From assembly GCF_016653465.1 (NCBI RefSeq), contig NZ_NHSQ01000159.1:17498-81497 (forward strand): a stretch of DNA of 64,000 nt. The letters are read 5' to 3'. Both the position numbers and the translations under genes were made by a program. Positions 1 through 9,305 of this stretch are shown piece after piece (within the stretch, counting starts at the first letter, position 1; every line of letters begins with the position of its first letter). The notes under the pieces were generated by a model, which saw nothing but the letters and a program-made list of their open reading frames with translations, made no database searches and was not told the DNA's origin. This stretch comes from Thiocystis minor (GTDB taxonomy: Bacteria; Pseudomonadota; Gammaproteobacteria; Chromatiales; Chromatiaceae).

Positions 1-713
1 AGCGCCGGGTGTTGATCGCGGCGACACGCAGCGCGGTCCAACTCATGCTCGTGGGCTTCGTGCTCAAATTTCTGTTCGCGCAAACCAGCCTGCCGCTGAT
101 CGCGCTCATGATGCTGGTCATGCTATCGGCGGCCGGGTTCGAGGTGATGCAGCGCCAGAAACGACGCTATCGCGGTCTCTGGGGCTACGGCATCGGCACC
201 TTTTCCATGTTTCTCTCCTCCTTCACCGTGACCCTCTTGGCGCTCACGGTCATCATCGGCGTCGAGCCCTGGTATCAGCCGCAGTACCTAATTCCACTGC
301 TCGGAATGCTGCTCGGGAACGCCATGAGCGGGGTCGCCATCGCGCTCGACAACCTGACCCGTCAGGCCTGGGAGTCGCGCGGCAAGATCGAGGCGCGACT
401 GCTGGCGGGCGGAACCTGGGAAGAATCCATCGAGGACATTCGCCGCGAGTCGCTGCGCGCTGGGCTGATTCCCATCGTCAACGCCATGGGCACAGCCGGT
501 CTGGTGAGCCTGCCGGGCATGATGACCGGGCAGATCCTCGCCGGCAGCCCGCCCCTGGAAGCCGCGAAATATCAGTTGCTCATCATGTTCCTGATCTCGG
601 CTGGCACCGGCCTGGGCTCGGTGGCCGCCGTCTGGCTGGGTTCCAGACGGCTGTTCGACGACCGCCAAAGACTGCGGCTGGACCGGCTGGCCGAGGCGGA
701 CGGGCGGCGCTGA
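1..713 (+). CDS. fetB: FetB-type ABC transporter permease, 5' end outside the window
   Basis: Integral membrane permease of the FetB/YbbM (UPF0014) family, which pairs with an ATPase (FetA) and is implicated in iron export. The frame is open to the left edge, so the N-terminus is missing; a GTG at position 9 is internal by family alignment. The visible 236 or so codons hold several hydrophobic segments and the family landmarks NAMSGVAIALDNL and LPGMMTGQILAGSPPLEAAKYQ. The C-terminus is charged and cytoplasmic, ending in LDRLAEADGRR. It converges on hemE with a 55-nt gap and no clear terminator. The assignment is by recognised family motifs; the transported metal is not shown by the sequence. 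Confidence 0.88.
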   Translation, partial: RRVLIAATRSAVQLMLVGFVLKFLFAQTSLPLIALMMLVMLSAAGFEVMQRQKRRYRGLWGYGIGTFSMFLSSFTVTLLALTVIIGVEPWYQPQYLIPLLGMLLGNAMSGVAIALDNLTRQAWESRGKIEARLLAGGTWEESIEDIRRESLRAGLIPIVNAMGTAGLVSLPGMMTGQILAGSPPLEAAKYQLLIMFLISAGTGLGSVAAVWLGSRRLFDDRQRLRLDRLAEADGRR

Positions 714-768
714 CGCGCGCAAACGCCATCCTTGCGCACGTTACGCAGAAATATCGCCGGACTTTGAT

Positions 769-1833
769 TCAGGCGTGATACGCAAGGCTCAATTCATGCA
801 CCGCGGCAACCATGGCGCCGGCGTGTTCCGGATTGACGTCCGGCGTAATTCCGTGGCCAAGGTTGAAGACATGCCCTGGACCCTGGCCATAGCTGGCCAG
901 CACCCGCGCGACTTCCTCGCGAATCCGCTCCGGGGAAGCGTAGAGGGCGCAGGGATCGAGATTGCCCTGGAGCGCGACCCGATCCCCGACCAGACGACGG
1001 GCATCCGCCAGATCCGTGGTCCAATCCACCCCGAGCGCGTCGCAGCCGGTGTTGGCCATCTCGCCCAGCCACTGTCCGCCATTCTTGGTAAAGAGGATGA
1101 CGGGAACCCTCCGACCCTCGGCCTCGCGGGTCAGACCTGCAATCACTCGCTGCATATAGGCGAGCGAAAAGTCACGATAATTCGCCGGTGCCAACGCGCC
1201 GCCCCAGGTATCGAAGATCATTGTCGCCTGCGCCCCGCGGGCAATCTGCGCATTCAGATAGACCGTCACCGCATCCGCGGTCTTGGCCAGCAAACGATGC
1301 AGCAGATCCGGGCGATCAAACATCATCCCCTTGATCTGCGAAAAAGTCTTCGCGCCACCGCCTTCGACCATATAGGTGGCCAAAGTCCAGGGACTGCCCG
1401 AAAAACCGATCAGCGGCACGCGCCCCTGAAGTTCGCGCCGGATCGTGGAGACCGCATCCATGACGTATTTCAGCTCGTCTTCCGGATCCGGTATCCCGAT
1501 CCGATCGACATCGGCCTCGGATCGGACCGGACGCTCGAAATGCGGTCCCTCGCCCTCCGAGAAATAGAGTCCCAGACCCATGGCGTCGGGCACCGTGAGA
1601 ATGTCCGAGAACAGGATGGCAGCATCCAACGGAAAGCGTTCCAGCGGTTGCAGAGTCACCTCACAGGCCAGTTCCGGATTCTTGCAAAGATCCATGAAGC
1701 TGCCGGCCTTCGCGCGGGTCGCACGGTACTCGGGCAGGTAGCGGCCTGCCTGGCGCATCATCCACACCGGAGTGTAATCAACAGGTTCGCGCAGCAGTGC
1801 GCGCAGGAAGGTGTCATTGGTCAGTGATGTCAT
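769..1833 (-). CDS. hemE: Uroporphyrinogen decarboxylase
   Basis: Decarboxylates uroporphyrinogen III to coproporphyrinogen III in cytoplasmic tetrapyrrole synthesis. The 354-residue protein has the usual length and opens with [37 protein letters not shown], which holds the substrate-binding [12 protein letters not shown] signature. The second family signature, [18 protein letters not shown], lies near residue 145, and [12 protein letters not shown] sits near the C-terminus. It is transcribed away from the DnaA-box region at 1994-2671. In pseudomonads hemE lies in the same chromosomal neighbourhood as gltBD-aroBK-pilMNOPQ, which agrees with the genes downstream here. Confidence 0.98.
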   Translation of the reverse strand: MTSLTNDTFLRALLREPVDYTPVWMMRQAGRYLPEYRATRAKAGSFMDLCKNPELACEVTLQPLERFPLDAAILFSDILTVPDAMGLGLYFSEGEGPHFERPVRSEADVDRIGIPDPEDELKYVMDAVSTIRRELQGRVPLIGFSGSPWTLATYMVEGGGAKTFSQIKGMMFDRPDLLHRLLAKTADAVTVYLNAQIARGAQATMIFDTWGGALAPANYRDFSLAYMQRVIAGLTREAEGRRVPVILFTKNGGQWLGEMANTGCDALGVDWTTDLADARRLVGDRVALQGNLDPCALYASPERIREEVARVLASYGQGPGHVFNLGHGITPDVNPEHAGAMVAAVHELSLAYHA

Positions 1834-1993
1834 GAAGCGTGCCCGAGCAGTGTTTTAGGTTGAATGTCTCGCATGATTCGGCTGGGCATTCTACTACGGG
1901 ATGAGCTTCGCGGGATCTCTCCATCCGTAAGCCTGCATCGAACAAAATGTGTTTTTTATGTGCCATCCTACGAAAAACACTCAATTTAATTAT

Positions 1994-2216
1994 ATAAGTT
2001 ATTGATAAATAAAATTAAAATAGAAGCTGTTGAAATCTAACAGAGGAACTTGTGGATAATCCGCGAAAAAATCTCCAGGTCAATATTAGACACCTGTTAT
2101 CCACAGCTTCAATAGTCACCGGCGCACCCTTTTTATTTTATACAAGAATTTGATTTTTATTAAATTTTATCCGTTAAAAAGGTTATGCACAGAGCTTATT
2201 ACTACAGTTTTATATA
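1994..2216 (+). repeat. Origin-like repeat unit 1 (three DnaA boxes)
   Basis: First copy of an imperfect direct repeat of about 220 bp. It opens with ATAAGTTATTGATAAATAA, has DnaA boxes at 2051-2059 (reverse), 2097-2105 and 2183-2191, and closes with TTATTACTACAGTT at 2196. The same landmarks recur 454-455 bp downstream. Sequence between the boxes has diverged, while the boxes and their spacing are kept. Confidence 0.8.
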
Positions 2217-2339
2217 AATAAATATTTGATGTTGTATATTTTCGCGCGAACACCCCCCGCACCGCTGTTTGAGCAAGCAGCAGTCCGTACCACTTAACGT
2301 GTCTGCCTCTCGCCATCTCGATGCTGGACTTGATTATCT

Positions 2340-2459
2340 TTAACCGGCGAGGGCATCGCAGACGAACAATTCCTCGCAGGTGTCTTCGCGGAAGGCTACG
2401 ACTTGATGATCGTAGATGCCTCTATCTTCCAGTGCACGGATATAAACATAAGTTATTGA
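2340..2459 (-). other. Short open frame between the origin repeats, possible gene relic
   Basis: A minus-strand frame of about 39 codons without an ATG ends at 2340-2342. It encodes a protein-like tail ending EDTCEELFVCDALAG. The surrounding 2217-2447 stretch has normal GC content, unlike the AT-rich repeats on each side. It may be the 3' remnant of an inserted or pre-existing gene. I do not recognise the family, and chance is possible at this length. Confidence 0.2.
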
Positions 2460-2671
2460 TTGTTAATTGATAAATAATAACCTGACAAAAACCGCTGGAG
2501 CAACTTGTGGATAATCTGTGCGAAAAAATATCAAGCATTGTTGCGCACTGCTTATCCACCGTTTCAAAAGGTCTCCACGCACCCCTTTTGTTTAATCTAA
2601 GCTTATGTTTTTAAAATAATTTAGATGATAAAAAAGTTTATCCACAACACTTATTACTACAGTTATTTTTA
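2448..2671 (+). repeat. Origin-like repeat unit 2 (three DnaA boxes)
   Basis: Second copy of the repeat. It starts with ATAAGTTATTGAT and has boxes at 2506-2514 (reverse), 2552-2560 (TTATCCACC, one mismatch) and 2638-2646. TTATTACTACAGTT follows at 2651. Box spacing is 46 and 86 bp, exactly as in unit 1. It ends about 100 bp before uvrD. Confidence 0.8.
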
Positions 2672-2774
2672 CTTAATCTTTTTTTATTAAAGAAAGCAGG
2701 CCAGAACCATCGAATCCCAGATCCAGCGGGATTTTTATCCCGCGATCCACGAATGACGGGTATAAAATGCCTTG

Positions 2775-4946
2775 ATGGACGTTTCCCTTCTGCTCGACTC
2801 ACTCAATGCGGCCCAGCGCGAGGCGGTTTCCGCCGAAGCCGGCAATCTGCTCATCCTAGCTGGCGCGGGTTCCGGCAAAACCCGCGTACTGGTGCATCGT
2901 ATCGCTTGGTTGATTCAGGTCGAGCAGGTACCGCCCTGGGCGGTACTGGCGGTGACCTTCACCAACAAGGCGGCACGGGAAATGCGCGGGCGCATCGAGG
3001 AAATGCTCGGAGAACCGGTCGGCGGCATGTGGGTCGGAACCTTTCATGGTCTTGCCCATCGCTTTCTACGCGCGCACTGGCAGGATGCCAAACTGCCCCA
3101 GCACTTCCAGATTCTGGACGCGGACGATCAGTTCAGGTTGGTCAAACGTATTCTGAAGGCAATGCAACTCGACGAAGCGCGCTGGCCGCCGCGTCAGGTA
3201 CAGGGCTTCATCAACAAACAGAAGGACGAAGGTCTGCGGCCCCAGCATCTGGATGCTGGCGGCGATTTTTTCCTGGACAAAATGATCGGCGTCTATCGTG
3301 AGTACGAGTCGTTGCGTACCCGCGGCGGCCTACTGGATTTCGCGGATCTGCTGCTCTCGGCGCTCGAACTGCTGCGCGAACGACCGGACATTCTGCACCA
3401 CTATCAGGAGCGTTTCCGTCATATCCTGGTCGACGAGTTTCAGGATACCAACGCCATTCAATATGCCTGGCTGCGACTACTCGCGGGGCGCAACGACAAC
3501 CTTTTCGCGGTCGGCGACGACGATCAATCCATCTATGGCTGGCGTGGCGCGAAGGTCGAAAATATCCAGTCGTTTCAGCGTGACTATCCCAATACCCGCA
3601 CGGTTCGGTTGGAGCAGAATTATCGTTCGACCGGCAACATTCTCGCCGCGGCCAACGCCCTGATCGATCACAATCCGACCCGTCTGGGGAAAAATCTCTG
3701 GACCGAAGACGGCGCGGGCGAGCCCATCCGCCGCTATACCGCCTTCAACGAGGTGGACGAGGCGCGCTTCGTCATCGAGCGCATCCGCCGTTTCGTCGAG
3801 ACCGATGGCTATCGGCGCGACGAGTGCGCGATCCTCTACCGCACCACGGCACAATCGCGGCTGTTCGAGGAATCGCTGATCCAGGCCGGAATCCCCTATC
3901 GAGTCTATGGCGGACTGCGCTTTTTCGAGCGGGCAGAAATCCGTGACGCGCTCGCCTATCTGCGTCTCGTGGCCAACCCGGACGATGACGCCGCCTTCGA
4001 GCGCGTCATCAATACGCCGACCCGCGGCATCGGCGAGCGCACGCTCGATCTGTTGCGTCAGCAGGCACGAGAATCCCGCGTCTCGCTCTGGCGGGCCGCG
4101 CTGGATCTGACCGCCACCGACGCGCTGGGACCGCGGGCGAGCGGTGCGTTGCGTAAATTTATCGCACTGATCCAGGCGCAGACCGCAGACAACGACGGCC
4201 GGACGCTGGCCGGACTCGCCAGACATCTGATCGATGTCACCGAACTCCCCGCTTTCTATCAAAAAAACAAAGACGGCAAGGGTCAGGATCGGATCGAAAA
4301 TTTGGAACAGTTGGTGGAAACGGTCACGCGATTCGAGCGTGAACTGGACGATGAGTCGGGCGATGCGCTCGGCGCCTTCCTCGCCCATGCCGCGCTGGAG
4401 GCCGGCGAGACCCAGGCCGACCGCTCGGAGGACGGCGTTCAACTCATGACCCTGCACAGCGCCAAGGGTCTGGAATTCCCGATCGTCTTTCTGGTGGGCG
4501 TCGAGGAAGGTCTTTTCCCGCACAGTCTTTCGGCCGAGGATCCGGCCCGGCTCGAAGAAGAACGGCGCCTATGCTACGTCGGCATGACCCGCGCCATGAA
4601 GCAGTTATTCGTCACCCATGCCGAGAGCCGCCGTCTCTACGGACGCGAGGACTATCCCGCGCCGTCGCGTTTTCTGCGCGAGATTCCGCCAGAACTGGTG
4701 GAAGAGGTGCGCGGCGGCGGTGTCGCCCGTCGCCCGGCTGCGGTAATCCCGATACGGGGCCAGGCCGGGACGCCGGTCGCCGGCGGCTTTCAACTCGGTC
4801 AGCGCGTTCGGCATCCCAAGTTCGGCGACGGGGTGGTCCTGCAACAGGAGGGTAGCGGTACCAATGCCCGTATCCAGGTTAAATTCCAGGACGTCGGCGC
4901 AAAATGGCTGGTGCTGGCCTATGCACGCTTGGAGCCTGCGGGATAG
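2775..4946 (+). CDS. uvrD: DNA helicase II, UvrD type
   Basis: Superfamily 1A 3'-5' helicase used in nucleotide-excision and mismatch repair. The ATG at 2775 gives MDVSLLLDSLNAAQREAV, matching the family N-terminus; a TTG one codon earlier is less likely. The 723-residue protein has the Q motif, Walker A GAGSGKT at residues 30-36, motif Ia VTFTNKAAREM, the DEFQD Walker B near residue 220, QSIYGWRGA, and motif VI CYVGMTRA. The C-terminal 50 residues, with RVRHPKFGDGVV, form the UvrD/PcrA Tudor-like RNA polymerase-binding domain, which separates UvrD from Rep. It sits directly beside the DnaA-box region. Confidence 0.97.
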   Translation: MDVSLLLDSLNAAQREAVSAEAGNLLILAGAGSGKTRVLVHRIAWLIQVEQVPPWAVLAVTFTNKAAREMRGRIEEMLGEPVGGMWVGTFHGLAHRFLRAHWQDAKLPQHFQILDADDQFRLVKRILKAMQLDEARWPPRQVQGFINKQKDEGLRPQHLDAGGDFFLDKMIGVYREYESLRTRGGLLDFADLLLSALELLRERPDILHHYQERFRHILVDEFQDTNAIQYAWLRLLAGRNDNLFAVGDDDQSIYGWRGAKVENIQSFQRDYPNTRTVRLEQNYRSTGNILAAANALIDHNPTRLGKNLWTEDGAGEPIRRYTAFNEVDEARFVIERIRRFVETDGYRRDECAILYRTTAQSRLFEESLIQAGIPYRVYGGLRFFERAEIRDALAYLRLVANPDDDAAFERVINTPTRGIGERTLDLLRQQARESRVSLWRAALDLTATDALGPRASGALRKFIALIQAQTADNDGRTLAGLARHLIDVTELPAFYQKNKDGKGQDRIENLEQLVETVTRFERELDDESGDALGAFLAHAALEAGETQADRSEDGVQLMTLHSAKGLEFPIVFLVGVEEGLFPHSLSAEDPARLEEERRLCYVGMTRAMKQLFVTHAESRRLYGREDYPAPSRFLREIPPELVEEVRGGGVARRPAAVIPIRGQAGTPVAGGFQLGQRVRHPKFGDGVVLQQEGSGTNARIQVKFQDVGAKWLVLAYARLEPAG

Positions 4947-5029
4947 ACGCGATTGAATCGGGCTGGGGTAACCGGCCAATCCGCCCTACAATAGATCGGA
5001 TCATCACAACCCTGCGACACCCGCCTATC

Positions 5030-6244
5030 ATGTCCGACACCGAAAACTTCGAAGATCTGCTCAAACAATTCGACCAAGCTCACCCGCAAACTCAGAAGGG
5101 CGAGCCGGCCATCGGCGACAAGGTGAGCGGCACCCTGGTCGCGATCGGCGAGGACTATGCCTTTGTCGATCTGGGCGCTAAGTCCGAGGGACGCCTGGAA
5201 ATCGCGGTCCTCAAGGACGCCGAGGGGCAGCTCAAGCATGCCGTGGGCGACATCATCGAGACCCTGGTGACCGGCAAGGACGAGGACAGCGGCATGCTGC
5301 TGCTCGGCAGCCAGCAGGGCCATCGTTATCATGGCGTCGAAGAGGTGGAACACGCCTACCGTCAGGGCCTGCCGGTGCAGGGTCAGGTGAGCGCCGCCGT
5401 CAAGGGCGGGGTCGAGGTCCAGGTGGCCGGGATCCGGGCCTTTTGTCCGGCCTCGCAGATTGATATCCGCTTTATCGAAGATCTGTCGGAGTTCGTCGGC
5501 CAGCGTTTCGATTTTCGGATCACGAAATTCGAGGGCGGTCGTCGGCCTAATCTGGTGGTCTCGCGCCGCGCCATTCTCGAAGAAGAGCAGCGTCTCCAGG
5601 CCGAGCAGACTCGCGCCCAGCTCACGGAAGGCGCCGTTCTGACCGGTACGGTGACGTCGCTCAAGGACTATGGCGCTTTCGTCGACATCGGCGGTCTGGA
5701 GGGCATGATCCACATCAGCCAACTCGCCTTCGGTCATGTCAAGCACCCGAAGGAGGTGTTGCAGGTTGGTCAGAAGGTCGAGGTGAGCGTGCTACGGATC
5801 GATCCGCCGGGCGAGAAAAACAAGTGCGAAAAAATCGCGCTTTCGATCCGCGCCCTCGGTCGCGATCCCTGGCAGGACGCGCTCGACAGTTTTCCGGTGG
5901 GGACTCGTGTCAGCGGCACGGTGTCGCGTCTTCAACCCTTCGGCGTCTTCGTCGAGCTGGCCCCTGGAATCGACGGACTGGTGCATATCAGCGAGTTGGG
6001 CGCCGGTCGGCGCATCAATCACCCGAGCGAGGTCGTCAATCCAGGCGACCAAGTCGAGGCGACCGTGCTGGGGGTGGATCTTGAGCGCCGCCGGATCAGT
6101 CTTTCCCTGGATGAAAAACGTCAGGCCGACGAGATTCCAGACGCGCGTACTTTCGCCTCGACTCAGGCGTCGGCCAAGGCACCCGAAAACCCCCTGGGCA
6201 GTTTTGGCGAACTCCTGAAGGCAAGCATGAACAAAGGTCGTTGA
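5030..6244 (+). CDS. S1 RNA-binding domain protein with four S1 repeats
   Basis: Cytoplasmic RNA-binding protein of 404 residues, starting MSDTENFEDLLKQFDQ. Four OB-fold S1 repeats can be seen. The first covers residues 25-95 (VSGTLVAIGEDYAFVDLGAKSEG). A divergent second follows at about 105-175. Two well-kept ones lie near 200-270 (GTVTSLKDYGAFVDIGGLEG) and 290-360 (GTVSRLQPFGVFVELAPGIDG). It is shorter than ribosomal protein S1 (about 557 residues, six repeats) and resembles stand-alone S1 proteins whose roles are poorly defined. The frame stays open upstream to 4904, inside uvrD, but the ATG at 5030 gives the natural N-terminus. hemW starts 3 nt after its stop, suggesting one transcript. 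Confidence 0.85.
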   Translation: MSDTENFEDLLKQFDQAHPQTQKGEPAIGDKVSGTLVAIGEDYAFVDLGAKSEGRLEIAVLKDAEGQLKHAVGDIIETLVTGKDEDSGMLLLGSQQGHRYHGVEEVEHAYRQGLPVQGQVSAAVKGGVEVQVAGIRAFCPASQIDIRFIEDLSEFVGQRFDFRITKFEGGRRPNLVVSRRAILEEEQRLQAEQTRAQLTEGAVLTGTVTSLKDYGAFVDIGGLEGMIHISQLAFGHVKHPKEVLQVGQKVEVSVLRIDPPGEKNKCEKIALSIRALGRDPWQDALDSFPVGTRVSGTVSRLQPFGVFVELAPGIDGLVHISELGAGRRINHPSEVVNPGDQVEATVLGVDLERRRISLSLDEKRQADEIPDARTFASTQASAKAPENPLGSFGELLKASMNKGR

Positions 6245-6247
6245 GCG

Positions 6248-7477
6248 ATGCGGGTTTGCTGGATGCGAGAGGACGCGACCGGAATCCCGGGCGCTATCGA
6301 GCCGCCGCCGCTCGCGCTCTATATCCACACCCCCTGGTGTGTCCGCAAGTGTCCCTATTGCGATTTTAATTCGCACGCCGCCGATCGATCGCCGCCCTTC
6401 GATCGCTATGTTGACCAACTGCTGGCCGATCTGGACATGGAACTCCGCGAGCCGGCGGCGCAACGTCCGCTCTCGTCCATTTTCATCGGCGGCGGGACGC
6501 CAAGTCTCTTTCCCGGTCCCGCGATCCGGACGTTATTGGATGGTATCCGCGCACGCGCGCGGCTGGCGCCCGAGATCGAGATTACCCTGGAGGCCAATCC
6601 AGGGGCGGCGGATGCGCACCGATTTGGTGCCTATCGCGTGGCGGGCGTCAACCGTCTGTCGATCGGCGTGCAAAGTCTGTCGGATCGCCAGTTGGCGCGA
6701 CTGGGTCGGATCCACCGTGCCGCCGAAGCGCGGGCCGCGGTCGCGGCGGCGCGGACCGCCGGTTTCGATAATCTCAACCTGGACATGATGTTCGCGTTGC
6801 CCGACCAGACTCTATCCGAAGCCGCGGCCGACTTGGATGCCTTGATCGAAGTCGAACCGGAGCATGTCTCCTACTATCAGTTGACGCTGGAACCGAAGAC
6901 CGACTTTTATGCCCATCCGCCTGCCCTTCCCGATGGCGATCTGGCGGCGGATCTGGCCGCCCAGGGGCTGGAACGTCTGTCCCAGGCCGGATATCCTCAA
7001 TACGAGGTGTCCGCGTATTCCCGCGCCCAGCGGCAATGCCGGCATAATCTCAACTACTGGCGCTTTGGCGACTATCTCGGGATCGGCGCCGGTGCTCATG
7101 GTAAACTCACGGTGTCGACCGAGGAGAGCGGCGGCTGGCGTATCCGGCGATCCGTCAAGGATCCTCGCCCGCGGAACTACCTTGAGGCGACTTCCGAGTT
7201 ACTGCTCGGAAGTCGGTCCGAGTTGACCGAACAAGACGGCGTGTGCGAGTTTGCCTTGAACGCGATGCGACTCACCCAAGGCTTCGAGCCTGGGCTGTTC
7301 AGCCAGACCACGGGGCAGCCGATCGCGCGCATCGCGGATCGTTTGGAGCGCGCGGCGGCGGATGGGTTGCTGATCTTGAGCACGGACCGGATTCGGCCCA
7401 CGAGGTTGGGCCGCGATTTCCTCGACGATCTGGTGAGCCGATTTCTGTTCCACGACTCTCAAGCCGATGCGGGATAA
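6248..7477 (+). CDS. hemW: Heme chaperone HemW (radical SAM, HemN-like)
   Basis: Radical-SAM protein of the oxygen-independent coproporphyrinogen oxidase family. HemW members act as heme-delivery chaperones rather than oxidases. The cluster motif [10 protein letters not shown] gives Cys31, Cys35 and Cys38 binding a 4Fe-4S cluster with [11 protein letters not shown] and LTLEANPGA follow, as usual in the family. The C-terminal HemN_C region lies near residues 300-390. At 409 residues it is slightly longer than typical because of about 20 residues before [12 protein letters not shown]; an ATG at 6263 is an alternative start. It probably shares a transcript with the S1-domain gene. Confidence 0.93.
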   Translation: MRVCWMREDATGIPGAIEPPPLALYIHTPWCVRKCPYCDFNSHAADRSPPFDRYVDQLLADLDMELREPAAQRPLSSIFIGGGTPSLFPGPAIRTLLDGIRARARLAPEIEITLEANPGAADAHRFGAYRVAGVNRLSIGVQSLSDRQLARLGRIHRAAEARAAVAAARTAGFDNLNLDMMFALPDQTLSEAAADLDALIEVEPEHVSYYQLTLEPKTDFYAHPPALPDGDLAADLAAQGLERLSQAGYPQYEVSAYSRAQRQCRHNLNYWRFGDYLGIGAGAHGKLTVSTEESGGWRIRRSVKDPRPRNYLEATSELLLGSRSELTEQDGVCEFALNAMRLTQGFEPGLFSQTTGQPIARIADRLERAAADGLLILSTDRIRPTRLGRDFLDDLVSRFLFHDSQADAG

Positions 7478-7674
7478 GTTCCGCCGGCATGCGCTTTTCG
7501 CCTACACTGCCGATCACGCCCAAGCCCCCTGTCGTTTTCGATAAAGGCATGGCATCGGCTGAAAAGGTGTTTTTTGCTCGGGACGCGGTCGTCAAGTTGC
7601 AGCCTGGCAACCTCAATGGTAACCTCGCCCGTTTTCCTAGAATTCTAAAGCCCGAGCTGGGCAAAAAGGTCATC

Positions 7675-7875
7675 ATGAAAGAAGGAATCCACCCGGAATA
7701 CACCGATGTCAAGGTGGTATGCAGCTGCGGCAACGAATTTACGACGCGCTCCACCAAGGGGAAAGACATGCATGTGGAGGTTTGCTCCGCCTGCCATCCC
7801 TTTTATACCGGCAAGCAGAAAGTCCTGGATACCGCTGGGCGCGTTGACAAATTCCGCCGCAAGTATTCGCGCTGA
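7675..7875 (+). CDS. rpmE: Ribosomal protein bL31, zinc-binding form
   Basis: A 66-residue 50S subunit protein. The ATG at 7675 gives [20 protein letters not shown], the conserved start. Cys16, Cys18, Cys37 and Cys40 (CSC and CSAC) form the zinc site, so this is the C+ form rather than the zinc-free paralogue. C-terminal [12 protein letters not shown] is typical. The frame is open far upstream into hemW, but only this start fits the family. Confidence 0.95.
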   Translation: MKEGIHPEYTDVKVVCSCGNEFTTRSTKGKDMHVEVCSACHPFYTGKQKVLDTAGRVDKFRRKYSR

Positions 7876-8169
7876 AATCTCCCGCGCGGAGAGTTGTACT
7901 CGGCGCTTTGTCCGTCCGACGAGTGCTCCGCGCGTCCTCCCTGGGACTCATGAGACCCTGCTTGAGCCAGGCCGTGCGATCCCAATCCCTCTATTTCGAT
8001 CTCTATAAGCCGCATTCGGCGCGGGATGCGCCATTTCGAGCGATGATCAAGGTTACCATCAATACTGCCCGGGCGGACTTAGCCAAGCGGCCTCTCGCGT
8101 GGCCGCATCCTGTTAAAGCCCCGGGTACCGCATGGAAACCACCGATCTCTGACAGGAGGTAAAACGAAC

Positions 8170-9150
8170 TTGAAAAAAGTTGCCATCATTGGTGCCGGAC
8201 GCGTGGGCGAGACAACCGCTCAAATTTTAGCGGAGAAAGAACTCTGCCGCGAAATCGCATTGTTCGACGTGCGCAAGGATGTGCCGGAGGGAGTTGCGCT
8301 CGACATTCTGCAGACAGCCCCTTTTTTCGGGTTCGACTGTGCCCTCGAAGGAAGCAACGATCCGCGCATTATTCGAAATTCAGAATTGGTGATCGTCACC
8401 GCTGGCTTGCCGCGCCAACCCGGAATGTCGCGCGCCGACGTGCTGAAAAGCAATGTCGTCGTTATCGATGAAGTCACCGACCACATCATGGCGTATGCTC
8501 CGGATGCCATGATTCTCATCGTTTCCAATCCGGTCGATACACTCACCTATCGAGTGGCTCAACGCACCGGTTGGGAGCGCGGTCGTGTCTTCGGTCAGGC
8601 TGGCGTGCTCGATGCCTCGCGCATGGCGAGTTTCCTCGCACAGGAAACGGGTTTTTCGGCCCTGGATATCACCACGATCGTGATGGGCGGTCATGGCGAC
8701 ACCATGGTGCCCGTCACTCGGTTTTGCACCATCAATGGGATTCCGATCTCGCATTTTCTGTCGGAGGAGCGTATCGAGGCAATCGTCGACCGCACCCGCG
8801 GGGGGGGCGCCGAGATCCTCTCGTTACGCAAAAATTCCACTGCCTACGACGCCCCTGGCGCGGCGGTAGCTACCATGGTTGACGCCGTCGCCAACAATCG
8901 GCGGAGGCTGCTGTCCTGTGTCGCCGTGCTCGAGGGCGAATATGGCGAAACCGATATCGCCATGGGTGTACCCTGCATCATTGGCGAAAAGGGGATCGAT
9001 TCGATCGTCGAACTGGAGTTGAATCTGCGTGAACGGGCTGATTTCCTCCGTTCTGCCGCCGCCGTGCGCTCTGAAATCGAGAGTCTGGACGCTAACCAGA
9101 AACCCCATGGCTCGCTTTTTCATCGCATCCAAGCTAACGCGGGCACATAA
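8170..9150 (+). CDS. mdh: Malate dehydrogenase, lactate-dehydrogenase-like type
   Basis: NAD-dependent oxidation of malate to oxaloacetate in the TCA cycle, cytoplasmic. The TTG start at 8170 follows a strong ribosome-binding site (AGGAGGT at 8155-8161). The 326 residues begin [17 protein letters not shown], the Rossmann glycine motif. The mobile loop [16 protein letters not shown] has the two Arg that select malate, and [10 protein letters not shown] carries the catalytic His. It belongs to the LDH-like MDH group rather than the E. coli Mdh group. Citrate synthase follows 155 nt downstream, so adjacent genes make and use oxaloacetate. The 294-nt gap before it (7876-8169) shows no clear promoter match. 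Confidence 0.93.
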   Translation: MKKVAIIGAGRVGETTAQILAEKELCREIALFDVRKDVPEGVALDILQTAPFFGFDCALEGSNDPRIIRNSELVIVTAGLPRQPGMSRADVLKSNVVVIDEVTDHIMAYAPDAMILIVSNPVDTLTYRVAQRTGWERGRVFGQAGVLDASRMASFLAQETGFSALDITTIVMGGHGDTMVPVTRFCTINGIPISHFLSEERIEAIVDRTRGGGAEILSLRKNSTAYDAPGAAVATMVDAVANNRRRLLSCVAVLEGEYGETDIAMGVPCIIGEKGIDSIVELELNLRERADFLRSAAAVRSEIESLDANQKPHGSLFHRIQANAGT

Positions 9151-9305
9151 AATGCCTTATCTTTACCCGAGTGGGCGTGAGATGGGGAACGTTGGCGTCA
9201 AGACGTTCACGCAAAGGTGTCAAGTCGGCGTCCCCCGTCTCGCATCTCAACACTGACTGCCTTGAAGGTGATGGCACCCCAGGCGGCATGGCCAGGAGCG
9301 AGCGT

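Larger units (their letters stand above)
1834..2774. other. AT-rich gap with two DnaA-box arrays; candidate oriC
   Basis: This 940-bp gap between hemE and uvrD is far richer in A+T than its surroundings. It holds five perfect DnaA boxes of the TTATNCACA type and one near match. TGTGGATAA (reverse box) is at 2051, TTATCCACA at 2097, TTATGCACA at 2183, TGTGGATAA at 2506, TTATCCACC at 2552 and TTATCCACA at 2638. The boxes form two sets with identical spacing, 46 and 86 bp, offset by 455 bp. Long A/T runs beside the boxes could serve as unwinding elements. Genes to the right are almost all plus-strand for over 20 kb, consistent with replication moving rightward. A DnaA-titration site is the main alternative; function is inferred. 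Confidence 0.75.

Noticed and set aside
775..1827. Plus-strand open frame of 350 codons opposite hemE
   Set aside because: Exact mirror of hemE with low-complexity composition rich in Arg, Gln and His, as expected from antisense of a GC-rich gene.
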